From: a virus
IMG/VR virus record: IMGVR_UViG_3300034117_001582
Location: 62,001-126,000 of that record
Length of the DNA stretch: 64,000 nt
Reading direction: 5' to 3' (one strand)
Below are positions 45,090 to 52,077 of the stretch, piece by piece. The notes beneath the pieces were generated by a model. That model had not been told where the DNA came from. It saw nothing but the letters and a program-made list of their open reading frames with translations, and did not search any database. Made by a program: the position numbers and the translations under genes. Each line of letters begins with the position of its first letter. Within the stretch, counting starts at the first letter, position 1.

Positions 45090-45578
45090 TTAGTATACCA
45101 AGATACATCTATCAGGTCTAAGTGTCGCTTTAACTGTAATTAATCCGTCTTCACTATATCCTAATGAATCAAAATCTACGTTTGTTAAAAAACAACCTTG
45201 TAATATCCACTTTTCAACGGCCACACCTGTTGGGTCCAACATTTCTAAATCAACATCTTTCTTATAACCTGCAGCATAACCCATACGACCTGTAACGGAT
45301 TCAGCATGTAAACGAACCCACTCCATAAGTGCTTGAGCGGCTGAAGGTCCAATTGGGTCACGAAAAGTAACGTCAATTGCTCCCCAATTAAAACGACCAG
45401 CAACATATGTTGATGTATTTAAGAATGGTATTTCAACCTCTTTGATTTCGATTTTTGGTCTTGTTGTGGATTCCACATACCAAGAATTGATTCCCAAAGA
45501 AGAAGGGAAAGTGATTATAAACCTATTTTTTCTTTTTGGTTCATACTGAAAGGGCATTTTCATTAATAAATCAGCCAT
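45090..45578 (-). CDS. gp19: Tail tube protein gp19
   Basis: The 162-residue protein has RKNRFIITFPSSLGINSWYV followed by ESTTRPKIEIKEVEIPFLNT, YVAGRFNWGAIDVTFRDPIG, and a C-terminal LQGCFLTNVDFDSLGYSEDG. This matches the T4-type gp19 tube family (PF06841) in order and length (T4 gp19: 163 residues). Hexamers stack to form the inner tube. It has its own leader with a TATTTATTAGAAAA motif 32 nt upstream and its own terminator, consistent with abundant expression. Confidence 0.95.
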   Translation of the reverse strand: MADLLMKMPFQYEPKRKNRFIITFPSSLGINSWYVESTTRPKIEIKEVEIPFLNTSTYVAGRFNWGAIDVTFRDPIGPSAAQALMEWVRLHAESVTGRMGYAAGYKKDVDLEMLDPTGVAVEKWILQGCFLTNVDFDSLGYSEDGLITVKATLRPDRCILVY

Positions 45579-45610
45579 ATTGTGTGTATTTAAATTTCTT
45601 TTATTTTTCT

Positions 45611-45618
45611 AATAAATA
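45611..45618 (-). promoter_or_regulatory. TATTTATTAGAAAA motif, 32 nt before the tail tube
   Basis: The sense sequence GATATATTTATTAGAAAAATAA has the same extended form as the gp25 and helicase leaders. The 117-bp gap holding it has no ORF longer than about 15 codons. Confidence 0.5.
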
Positions 45619-45695
45619 TATCGTATTTATTTTTTTTCTATTTACTTCCATTTTTATTTCGAATATTCTTTAACTAGAACCGGAATTAATAATTA

Positions 45696-46571
45696 TTAAA
45701 CTTCTTTTTTATTACCTCCTTTAGTTAAATATGTTTTAACTGGATTTTTTTCATACTCTTTTTCTAAAAATCCTTTCATCTTTTCTATATTTCTTTCATC
45801 ATCATCTGAAAATCCAATTATAGGTTCAATTTCATTATTTACTATATCATTCTTGAAAAAAGCTTTTTCCCCAATTTCTTGAGCCATTTCTTTACAATAA
45901 CCAATAAAGTTTCTCATCGCTTTAATTTTTCCTTCTTCAGGATTTGAAGCATCTCCGTCACCAAAAGTAACAGGTTCAAAACGACACAAATTCAAATATT
46001 CATTTAATTCGTTCTTTGTAAGGGTTGTGATGGTTTTACCGTCTACATTAACATCACCACCTAAATTACGATACCTTTTAAGATTAGTCGATAATGTCTT
46101 ACTATTAATACCTAAATGATTACCCATAATAAGATTATATACCGCTTCTCTTAACGTCTTTGGGTTGTGTCCTCTAGCCGTAATGATTGCAAATATTGAG
46201 CCCCCGTTAATACACTCTACAAAATCGTTCCATGAAGGTCCTGGTTGAGCTAACATAGAGTCTAACACAAATCTCTTATCACCTTCTGACCTGAAGTTTC
46301 TAAATGGATTAGGTGCAAAATCTACAATAGCGGTCCCCTTATAATTAAAGGGTTCTTTACCTATCTGTTGCCTGTGTTCAGCAAAGTCTTCAGTAGACAT
46401 TGGGACCTCATCGTCTTTATCAGACAATAAAATAATTGAGGTAGGCATAAATAAAATATTATCATCCCAATCGAATGCATAATATTTTGTATCAGGTCTA
46501 CCCTCATCTGTGAAACCTTCATTTAAATTAGTCTTATTAAGATAATTAAAAACGTGTTTTCTAATGTTCAT
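45696..46571 (-). CDS. HAD-superfamily phosphatase-like protein
   Basis: The 291-residue protein shows HAD motif I as YAFDWDDNILF (D34 nucleophile, D36 acid/base), motif II as FAIITARG, and motif IV as GFSDDDERNIEKMKG. The fold therefore supports phosphoryl transfer, with the family's polynucleotide 3'-phosphatases and nucleotidases as possible roles. The substrate cannot be read. It shares one base with the upstream 45-residue gene (TAATG) and lies between sheath and tube genes, an unusual place for an enzyme. The C-terminus is Lys-rich. Confidence 0.75.
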   Translation of the reverse strand: MNIRKHVFNYLNKTNLNEGFTDEGRPDTKYYAFDWDDNILFMPTSIILLSDKDDEVPMSTEDFAEHRQQIGKEPFNYKGTAIVDFAPNPFRNFRSEGDKRFVLDSMLAQPGPSWNDFVECINGGSIFAIITARGHNPKTLREAVYNLIMGNHLGINSKTLSTNLKRYRNLGGDVNVDGKTITTLTKNELNEYLNLCRFEPVTFGDGDASNPEEGKIKAMRNFIGYCKEMAQEIGEKAFFKNDIVNNEIEPIIGFSDDDERNIEKMKGFLEKEYEKNPVKTYLTKGGNKKEV

Positions 46572-46708
46572 TACTTTTTAAGTTTTTCTAATAATTTTTC
46601 TAACTGAGCCTCAGTAATGATAATGTTTTGTTTTTTATTAGAAAACGTTTTTTTACCTTGTTGGGTATACCCTAAAGATTCTTTGATTAATTTTTTTTCA
46701 ATTTTCAT
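46571..46708 (-). CDS. 45-residue basic protein, unknown
   Basis: A short frame begins ATG at 46708: MKIEKKLIKESLGYTQQGKK and ends with ITEAQLEKLLEKLKK. It is Lys-rich with a C-terminal amphipathic helix. Three features support it as real: its TAA overlaps the HAD gene's ATG by one base, a TATTTATA motif lies 13 nt before its start, and codon use matches its neighbours. The function is unknown. Confidence 0.65.
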   Translation of the reverse strand: MKIEKKLIKESLGYTQQGKKTFSNKKQNIIITEAQLEKLLEKLKK

Positions 46709-46721
46709 GGTTTTCTTTTTC

Positions 46722-46729
46722 TATAAATA
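46722..46729 (-). promoter_or_regulatory. TATTTAT motif, 13 nt before the 46708 start
   Basis: The sense sequence TATATATTTATAGAAAAAGA lies just after the GC hairpin that follows the sheath gene. Confidence 0.45.
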
Positions 46730-46734
46730 TATAA

Positions 46735-46756
46735 TGGGGGATATTTCTACCCCCCA
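46735..46756 (-). terminator. GC hairpin after the sheath gene, without T tract
   Basis: A six-pair stem TGGGGG/CCCCCA with a ten-base loop lies 24 bp past the sheath stop. On the minus strand it is followed by ATTATATATTTATAG rather than a T run, so it may attenuate, protect the mRNA 3' end, or mark the unit boundary. Confidence 0.5.
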
Positions 46757-46779
46757 CTCTATTTTTTTATTGTTTTTTA

Positions 46780-49700
46780 TTATACGTCATCAAAAGATGC
46801 CCCAGTCGGTGTAATCACAAACTCGATGTCTATATATTCTAACGCTCTTGTTGGTTTCAAGAAGATTTTACCTGTTAAAGTATTTGAATCTAAATCTTCA
46901 GGTGTGTTTGAAACCGTTACACGGAAGTCAATTAAACCTCTATCTCTTCTAATTGAATCCAAAATTGGGTTAACAGAATCCAAGAAGTCTTGTCTAACTT
47001 TGTTGTCGTTTTGTTCAAACAATAATCTAACCGCTACCGCTGAAATCAATTTACGAGCTTGTAACAACAATCTTCTAACGTTGATTCTGTCAAGTGCAGA
47101 TTCTTTAATTTGCATTGTTTTGTTACCCCAAATTACGGTACCAACATCAGAGAAGGTTGCAATTGGGTTAATTCTACCCTTGTATAAAGTATCTCTATCG
47201 TCTTGTGTTAACTTACGTCTTGCTCTAATTGCATTTACTAAACCTCTTGTGTAACCTGCAGATGCAAACCAAGGGAATGCTATGTTATCAGTCAAAGCTA
47301 AATTTTTAACAACTTCAGATGTTGGTGGAATATAGATTTGTGTGTTGTTAACAGCATCTCTCGTTAATACCCAAGGGTAATAAGTTGCGGTGTAGTTAGA
47401 GTCAATTCCAGTGTTTTCTAAATTATCAACAACTTCTTGAGGATAAATTAAACCTTCTTCAATATCTTGATATGACGGTAAGAACAAATTAAAGTCAGGG
47501 GTTGTTGCAATGTAGATTGAATCCGCTCTTTCTGTTTCAATCATATCAATAGCATCTTCAACCAAGTTTGAGTTATTTACATAATCAATACCTGGCGTTG
47601 CAAATATATTGATGTTTGTTGCTTCAGGGTTTGCAAAAGTTGACTGACCCCATTTGTATGCGTAGTAGTCAGTATTTGCCCAACTTTCTTGGTTAGGTCC
47701 TGAAATCGCTTTGAATGCTCCCCATCCTGTTGCTGTTGGGTATGTTACTGATGCTGCCGCTCCGTTTTTAAACCCTGTTTGACCTAATGCGAATGTGTCA
47801 GCATTTGTTCTATATTCTCTATAGATATCCCATCCGTCAAATCCACCGTAAGCGAGTACTGTGAATTTACGAGTATTCAATCTGTAGTAAGGATTTTCAC
47901 TATCTGTTGGTTCAGAATTAAATGACCCAACACCAACTTCAAATGCTGATTGTCCTGATGTTGCATAACCATTAGTGATTGTTACAACTGTTGCTCCACT
48001 ATCCATGTGGAACCCTTTAGTTAAATAACCCCAAGCCATACCTGTAGTATCAGTCGCAATGTTAGCTGGTAATTGTTTTCCTTTGTATTGGAAGAAGTCG
48101 TAATCAAAACCTGTAATATTAGAAATACCTAAATACGCTTTTCTTACATTTTCACCACTTGATATAACTGGATTATCACCACCGTTAGATGAACCAAAAG
48201 GTGGGTTATAAATAGTTTCACCTGCCGTGTAATATTTAGTTTTATAATTTACATATGGCGGAGTTGCGTTTGCATATTCTCTTGAAATGTATCCTTCAAA
48301 TCCACAAGGTAATGCGTCAATTGGTGCCTCATCGTTCATCTCTAACATTACGTATTTAGATTTAACTTGATATTCACCGTTTGATGTTCCAATTTTATTA
48401 GCTACATAATTGTTATTTGTTGGATCCATAGAACAATTTGTGAAACTTTCAATAACTCTTACATTTTGGTCATTATCAAAGAAATCACGAATAAACACAT
48501 CAAATGTTCCATTATTAAATGAAATATTACCAATAGACATTTTAACTTGAGTGTTAGCATTATTACCATCAGATATAAGAACAAATTTAAATAATTTATA
48601 AACTGTGTTACCTCTAAGTTCTGAAACCATAAAAGGAGTTTCAGGTGTTTGATATTGTTCTAAATAAAAACCAATTGAATCAGTATCTAATGATTCTGCA
48701 CTGTCTAGTTCAATTAAATTACAATTTAACCCTCTAATTTGGCCCGCTCGATAACCAGTTAATAATAAACTTGAGTATGTTTCTTCAACAAATAATGGAA
48801 CCTCTGTTCTGTTTTTACCAAAGTTACTTCCACCAAACACTTTTCTAATGAATTTTGTATCTGTTGATTGCATTGATGTCTCAAATTCAAAAACATCTCC
48901 ATCGTAACTAACCCCTGAAATTGAGAATGGTGAGAATGGGTTTTTAGTTACCGCCGAATATGCTCCTGTACAAATCATATTAACATCGGTTAAACCTGTA
49001 ACTTCATAACTTGGTCCGTGTTGTGTTGAGTTGTAATTTGTTATACCTCGAGATCTTAATGTTGCTACTACTAATTCGTCGTACGCCGTGTAAGGTGTAC
49101 CTGAATAGTTAGTAATGTAAAATTTAGCAGAACCTGAGTAGTTTCCACCTGCACCTGATAAAGATCCTAACGAACAACCAAAACCTTGTCCATAATAATA
49201 ATTAGTCGCTACGTTTTGGTAATTAAATAAACCATAGAACCAAGCATCATTAAGACCACTAGTTGAACTAGTTGTTGGGTTTAATGTTCCTCCACTTGCC
49301 GATGTTACCCCAAAGTTTTCAGTAAACGCGGTCACTGTATTTACAGACCCACCTGTGATAAGATTAAATGTACCACCACTAACAATACCCCAAAAAGTTG
49401 AGGTTGTTCCTGTTCCTGCCGTACCAGCCAAATTAATTTGGTTAGATAAATATGTTGTTAAATCATCATTGATTGTTGATGTTCCTCCATTAAATTCCGT
49501 ATAAGTATTATAAAAATTACCATTAACATTTAATGATGAGTCTACACTAGTAAGTGTTACGTTTGCACTTGTACCTGTTGTTCCCGTAAATAAAACATAA
49601 ACAGGGCCGGTATTACCTGTAGCAGCAATAGTTGCCGGATTAACATTAGCGATTGTTGTAATAGACCAAGATGGTCCCGCATCGTAACCTGACAATCCAA

Positions 49701-49989
49701 GTACTCTTGTAACAAACAATTGATTTGATTGTTGTAAATATGCTTTAGTAATATATCCTAATTCATATTTAGGTATTTGTGTGTTTACAAATTTTTCAGG
49801 ACTAGTTCCTCCAAAATAGACTTGGAATTCGTCAAAATTTGTAATAAAAATTGGTTCGAAAGCTGGTCCTTGTAGCGTTTCCCCTACAACTCCCAATGTT
49901 GTTACACCCACACTCTGTGCAACAAACGTTAAGTCTCTTTCGGATGTATAAACTCCAGGTGAAACAAAAACTTTGTTAGATGATGCCAT
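46780..49989 (-). CDS. gp18: Tail sheath protein gp18
   Basis: The 1069-residue protein starts SNKVFVSPGVYTSERDLTFV and has ITNFDEFQVYFGG, the typical sheath N-terminus. The conserved C-terminal domain (NLALTDNIAFPWFASAGYTR, WGNKTMQIKESALDRINVRR, then RDRGLIDFRVTVSNTPED) carries the handshake region. T4 gp18 has 659 residues, so this sheath has about 400 extra. These are mainly Gly/Thr/Ser-rich segments around residues 130-260 and the mid region, probably surface domains. It is preceded by a TATTTATA motif at 33 nt and followed by a GC hairpin. Confidence 0.93.
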   Translation of the reverse strand: MASSNKVFVSPGVYTSERDLTFVAQSVGVTTLGVVGETLQGPAFEPIFITNFDEFQVYFGGTSPEKFVNTQIPKYELGYITKAYLQQSNQLFVTRVLGLSGYDAGPSWSITTIANVNPATIAATGNTGPVYVLFTGTTGTSANVTLTSVDSSLNVNGNFYNTYTEFNGGTSTINDDLTTYLSNQINLAGTAGTGTTSTFWGIVSGGTFNLITGGSVNTVTAFTENFGVTSASGGTLNPTTSSTSGLNDAWFYGLFNYQNVATNYYYGQGFGCSLGSLSGAGGNYSGSAKFYITNYSGTPYTAYDELVVATLRSRGITNYNSTQHGPSYEVTGLTDVNMICTGAYSAVTKNPFSPFSISGVSYDGDVFEFETSMQSTDTKFIRKVFGGSNFGKNRTEVPLFVEETYSSLLLTGYRAGQIRGLNCNLIELDSAESLDTDSIGFYLEQYQTPETPFMVSELRGNTVYKLFKFVLISDGNNANTQVKMSIGNISFNNGTFDVFIRDFFDNDQNVRVIESFTNCSMDPTNNNYVANKIGTSNGEYQVKSKYVMLEMNDEAPIDALPCGFEGYISREYANATPPYVNYKTKYYTAGETIYNPPFGSSNGGDNPVISSGENVRKAYLGISNITGFDYDFFQYKGKQLPANIATDTTGMAWGYLTKGFHMDSGATVVTITNGYATSGQSAFEVGVGSFNSEPTDSENPYYRLNTRKFTVLAYGGFDGWDIYREYRTNADTFALGQTGFKNGAAASVTYPTATGWGAFKAISGPNQESWANTDYYAYKWGQSTFANPEATNINIFATPGIDYVNNSNLVEDAIDMIETERADSIYIATTPDFNLFLPSYQDIEEGLIYPQEVVDNLENTGIDSNYTATYYPWVLTRDAVNNTQIYIPPTSEVVKNLALTDNIAFPWFASAGYTRGLVNAIRARRKLTQDDRDTLYKGRINPIATFSDVGTVIWGNKTMQIKESALDRINVRRLLLQARKLISAVAVRLLFEQNDNKVRQDFLDSVNPILDSIRRDRGLIDFRVTVSNTPEDLDSNTLTGKIFLKPTRALEYIDIEFVITPTGASFDDV

Positions 49990-50022
49990 GTTTTAATTAG
50001 TATTTAAATTTTTATTTTATTA

Positions 50023-50030
50023 TATAAATA
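50023..50030 (-). promoter_or_regulatory. TATTTAT motif, 33 nt before the sheath
   Basis: The sense sequence AAGGTATTTATATAATAAAA has a leader length like that of the tube gene. Confidence 0.5.
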
Positions 50031-50066
50031 CCTTGTTAAAACACAAAAAACTTTCCCCTAGCGTAA

Positions 50067-50074
50067 TATTTATC
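50067..50074 (+). promoter_or_regulatory. Weak TATTTATC motif ahead of the RHH gene
   Basis: TATTTATC lies 50 nt before the ATG and directly abuts the inverted repeat at 50075-50101. The distance is outside the usual range, so this is tentative. Confidence 0.25.
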
Positions 50075-50101
50075 AAAAGGTAAGAAAAAATTCTACCTTT
50101 T
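50075..50101. promoter_or_regulatory. Inverted repeat between sheath and RHH genes (operator or terminator)
   Basis: AAAAGGTA (50075-50082), an 11-base spacer, then TACCTTTT (50094-50101) forms a perfect 8-bp inverted repeat, with a six-base T tract on the plus strand. It sits between two divergent starts (sheath minus, RHH plus). It could be the operator of the adjacent ribbon-helix-helix protein, or a terminator for transcripts entering from either side. Confidence 0.5.
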
Positions 50102-50124
50102 TTCTGCCTATATAATTTCACACT

Positions 50125-50274
50125 ATGAAAAAAATAAAAAACTTAAAAATATCGGAAGAAAGTCACGAACTATTAAAAAAGTATTGTGAAGATAACGGAC
50201 TTAAAATGTATAAGTTTTTAGAAAATCTTATTAAAAAAAATTGTGAGAAGAAAAAAGACCTATACGGAGAATAA
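50125..50274 (+). CDS. Small ribbon-helix-helix-type protein
   Basis: The 49-residue protein MKKIKNLKISEESHELLKKY, then CEDNGLKMYKFLENLIKKN, has the layout of an Arc/MetJ-type ribbon-helix-helix DNA-binding domain. A short strand (IKNLKIS), a helix (EESHELLKKYCEDNG) and a second helix (KMYKFLENLIKKN) are visible. It is the only plus-strand gene inside a long minus-strand morphogenesis region, and its stop abuts the stop of the facing gene at 50275. A lone small regulator here suggests transcriptional control, perhaps through the adjacent inverted repeat (inference). Confidence 0.7.
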   Translation: MKKIKNLKISEESHELLKKYCEDNGLKMYKFLENLIKKNCEKKKDLYGE

Positions 50275-51504
50275 TTAAACCAAGTATGCGGTTGTTTTTA
50301 TTGTTGAAGTTTTTGTGTTATCATTTTTATACACCGTTACCGATAAAGTGTCACCATCATTTATTTGTATCAATTCTAAATCATCTCCAACGTAGTTACC
50401 ATTAATATAAACCGAATACCCTGTGGCACAAGATAAACCAGTGTTGTACGTGGCACCTGTCACATTTGAAAAAGACGGTACGGTACCTCCTTTAACACAT
50501 ATCGTGTTTGTATTACCTGTTGTTAATGCGGATGTTACTACGGTACCAGAACAATTAGTATAAGTTAAATTTGTATTTGTAATTGCGGTGTAAGTCGCAT
50601 TATAACAATTGGTTAGGTTTTGTTGTTCAGTAACTTTTAAATCTGCAGTATACCTAAAAACCTCACTTAATTGTGTTACTCCACTAACAAAAGTTAAATC
50701 TAAATCAAAACTATTTGGTCTTGGTGGTTGTGGTGTAACTTTTCTTCCTCTTGTTTTTGTGTCCACTTCAAACATAGTTACCTGTCTTGTAATTGCCGGT
50801 GAAATTTGAAACTCTTCTTCATCAATTAATAAACCTTTCATGACAAAAGTATAATTTGCAATATAATATTTTCTTTTTTCTAAATCTTTTGCTGATTCAT
50901 CAGCAACACTATCCAAAGTTATTGGAATAAAGTGCCCTTTAATTTGTGTATACGCCTGTTTTGATGTAAAAGTCTGCATAACAATCTTATTGAACTCATT
51001 TAACTCTCTCATTCTATTACAGAATAATTTTATATTAAATGTTATATCAACGGGAATTGGTTGTGGTATTTTATAAACATCAGCACCTTTTCTTTGTCCG
51101 TCCCATGTTGGTACGGTATAATAAAAGAATTGTCTTCTATTAGGTATATTTGCAGCACCTCCTTGAAATGTTCCATATTTAACTTCTGGCATTCTTACCG
51201 TCGCAATAAAGGGTAATGAAACATTACTATCTAAATCTTGAAAATTCCAAGACTCAACAAATTGTGACCAGTTTTGGTTTGTTATTATTTTATCTATTGT
51301 TGGTACCGTTTTTTCATCTACAACTAATAGTAGAGTATCTTTAACAAAATCTAACATACCCCTATCTAAATCTGCATGTAAAACACCTTTAGGTAAAAAA
51401 GTGCCATGTTCGGTTATATCATCCAACATCTGTTGTCTTCTTTCTCGACCAACCTTTTCAGGTGTTAACGGTAAATAGTTTTTTATTTTTTTAGGTAATG
51501 CCAT
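50275..51504 (-). CDS. Tail completion/sheath-stabiliser candidate with C-terminal Cys module
   Basis: The 409-residue protein has an N-terminal ~290 residues (QQMLDDITEHGTFLPKGVLH, then PIPVDITFNIKLFCNRMREL and YIANYTFVMKGLLIDEEEFQ) that look like a tail-terminal structural domain. Its C-terminal ~110 residues hold a Cys module (LTYTNCSGTVVT, TNTICVKGGTVPSF) and an Ig-like strand set. Its place just upstream of the sheath matches T4 gene 15, the tail sheath stabiliser. That equivalence is synteny-based inference, not sequence proof. It follows the 171-residue gene with a two-base gap. Confidence 0.6.
   Translation of the reverse strand: MALPKKIKNYLPLTPEKVGRERRQQMLDDITEHGTFLPKGVLHADLDRGMLDFVKDTLLLVVDEKTVPTIDKIITNQNWSQFVESWNFQDLDSNVSLPFIATVRMPEVKYGTFQGGAANIPNRRQFFYYTVPTWDGQRKGADVYKIPQPIPVDITFNIKLFCNRMRELNEFNKIVMQTFTSKQAYTQIKGHFIPITLDSVADESAKDLEKRKYYIANYTFVMKGLLIDEEEFQISPAITRQVTMFEVDTKTRGRKVTPQPPRPNSFDLDLTFVSGVTQLSEVFRYTADLKVTEQQNLTNCYNATYTAITNTNLTYTNCSGTVVTSALTTGNTNTICVKGGTVPSFSNVTGATYNTGLSCATGYSVYINGNYVGDDLELIQINDGDTLSVTVYKNDNTKTSTIKTTAYLV
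50425..50607 (-). repeat. Cys module copy 3 (in the 409-residue protein)
   Basis: The module is bounded by Cys in NCYNAT and LSCATG, with core LTYTNCSGTVVTSALT and NTICVKGGTVPSF. It aligns closely with 38485-38673. Confidence 0.75.
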
Positions 51505-51506
51505 AC

Positions 51507-52022
51507 TTATATTCCTCTAAATTCATTGTCGTTGACAGGTGCTCCAATAATAGAACGATAAAATGGTTTATAACCACCATATGTGTGTTTATTATCCGAT
51601 ACTACACGACCATCATTTACTACACTATAATATCTAACTCTTGTTTCCGTTTCATAATAACCAATATAATCACCATAGGAAATTTGAATCCCCAATTCAT
51701 CCAATTGTTTTTGGTAAACACCAACTTTAATGTTTCCTGGTTCTGTTTGTGAAATTTTAGATGCACCATAATCAGCATTAGCCGGTTGTTCAATTTGAAC
51801 ATATCCTTTAAATTCGACGGGAGCCAAAAATTGTATACCATCTTCTAACGCTTCACCATAAACATCATCATTAACGGTTCTTTGTCTATCTACACGATAT
51901 AAAACTAAAGTGAAGTTCATATCCCCACCTAACCATTCGTCACCCATAGAAATGTCCAAATCAAAATCTTGTTCTGAAAAAAACTTACCTAAACGAGTAA
52001 TTGGAACTTTATTATCTGCCAT
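51507..52022 (-). CDS. Neck/head-completion candidate
   Basis: The 171-residue protein contains FTLVLYRVDRQRTVNDDVYG, GNIKVGVYQKQLDELGIQIS and YGDYIGYYETETRVRYYSVV, then a C-terminal HTYGGYKPFYRSII. The latter, describing a surface followed by aromatic-rich strands, is loosely like the C-terminal part of T4 gp14. Its location before a gp15-like gene and the sheath also matches gp14. A direct family match is not claimed. A TATTTATA motif lies only three bases from the ATG. It is divergent from the SNF2 helicase gene. Confidence 0.55.
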   Translation of the reverse strand: MADNKVPITRLGKFFSEQDFDLDISMGDEWLGGDMNFTLVLYRVDRQRTVNDDVYGEALEDGIQFLAPVEFKGYVQIEQPANADYGASKISQTEPGNIKVGVYQKQLDELGIQISYGDYIGYYETETRVRYYSVVNDGRVVSDNKHTYGGYKPFYRSIIGAPVNDNEFRGI

Positions 52023-52025
52023 ACC

Positions 52026-52033
52026 TATAAATA
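52026..52033 (-). promoter_or_regulatory. TATTTAT motif, 3 nt before the 52022 start
   Basis: The sense sequence AGTATTTATAGGTATG has spacing too short for a leader. If functional as a promoter, the mRNA would be leaderless. Confidence 0.3.
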
Positions 52034-52064
52034 CTTTGATTGATTTTTTCTTTTATTTTATTAT

Positions 52065-52072
52065 TATTTATA
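52065..52072 (+). promoter_or_regulatory. TATTTAT motif, 5 nt before the SNF2-type helicase
   Basis: The sense sequence ATTATTTATATAATAATG supports ATG 52078 as the start but has short spacing. Confidence 0.3.
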
Positions 52073-52077
52073 TAATA

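Noticed and set aside
51910-52077. N-terminal extension of the SNF2-type helicase frame (56 residues)
   Set aside because: It overlaps the divergent 171-residue gene and includes the AT-rich leader. The ATG at 52078 follows that leader and gives a normal start.
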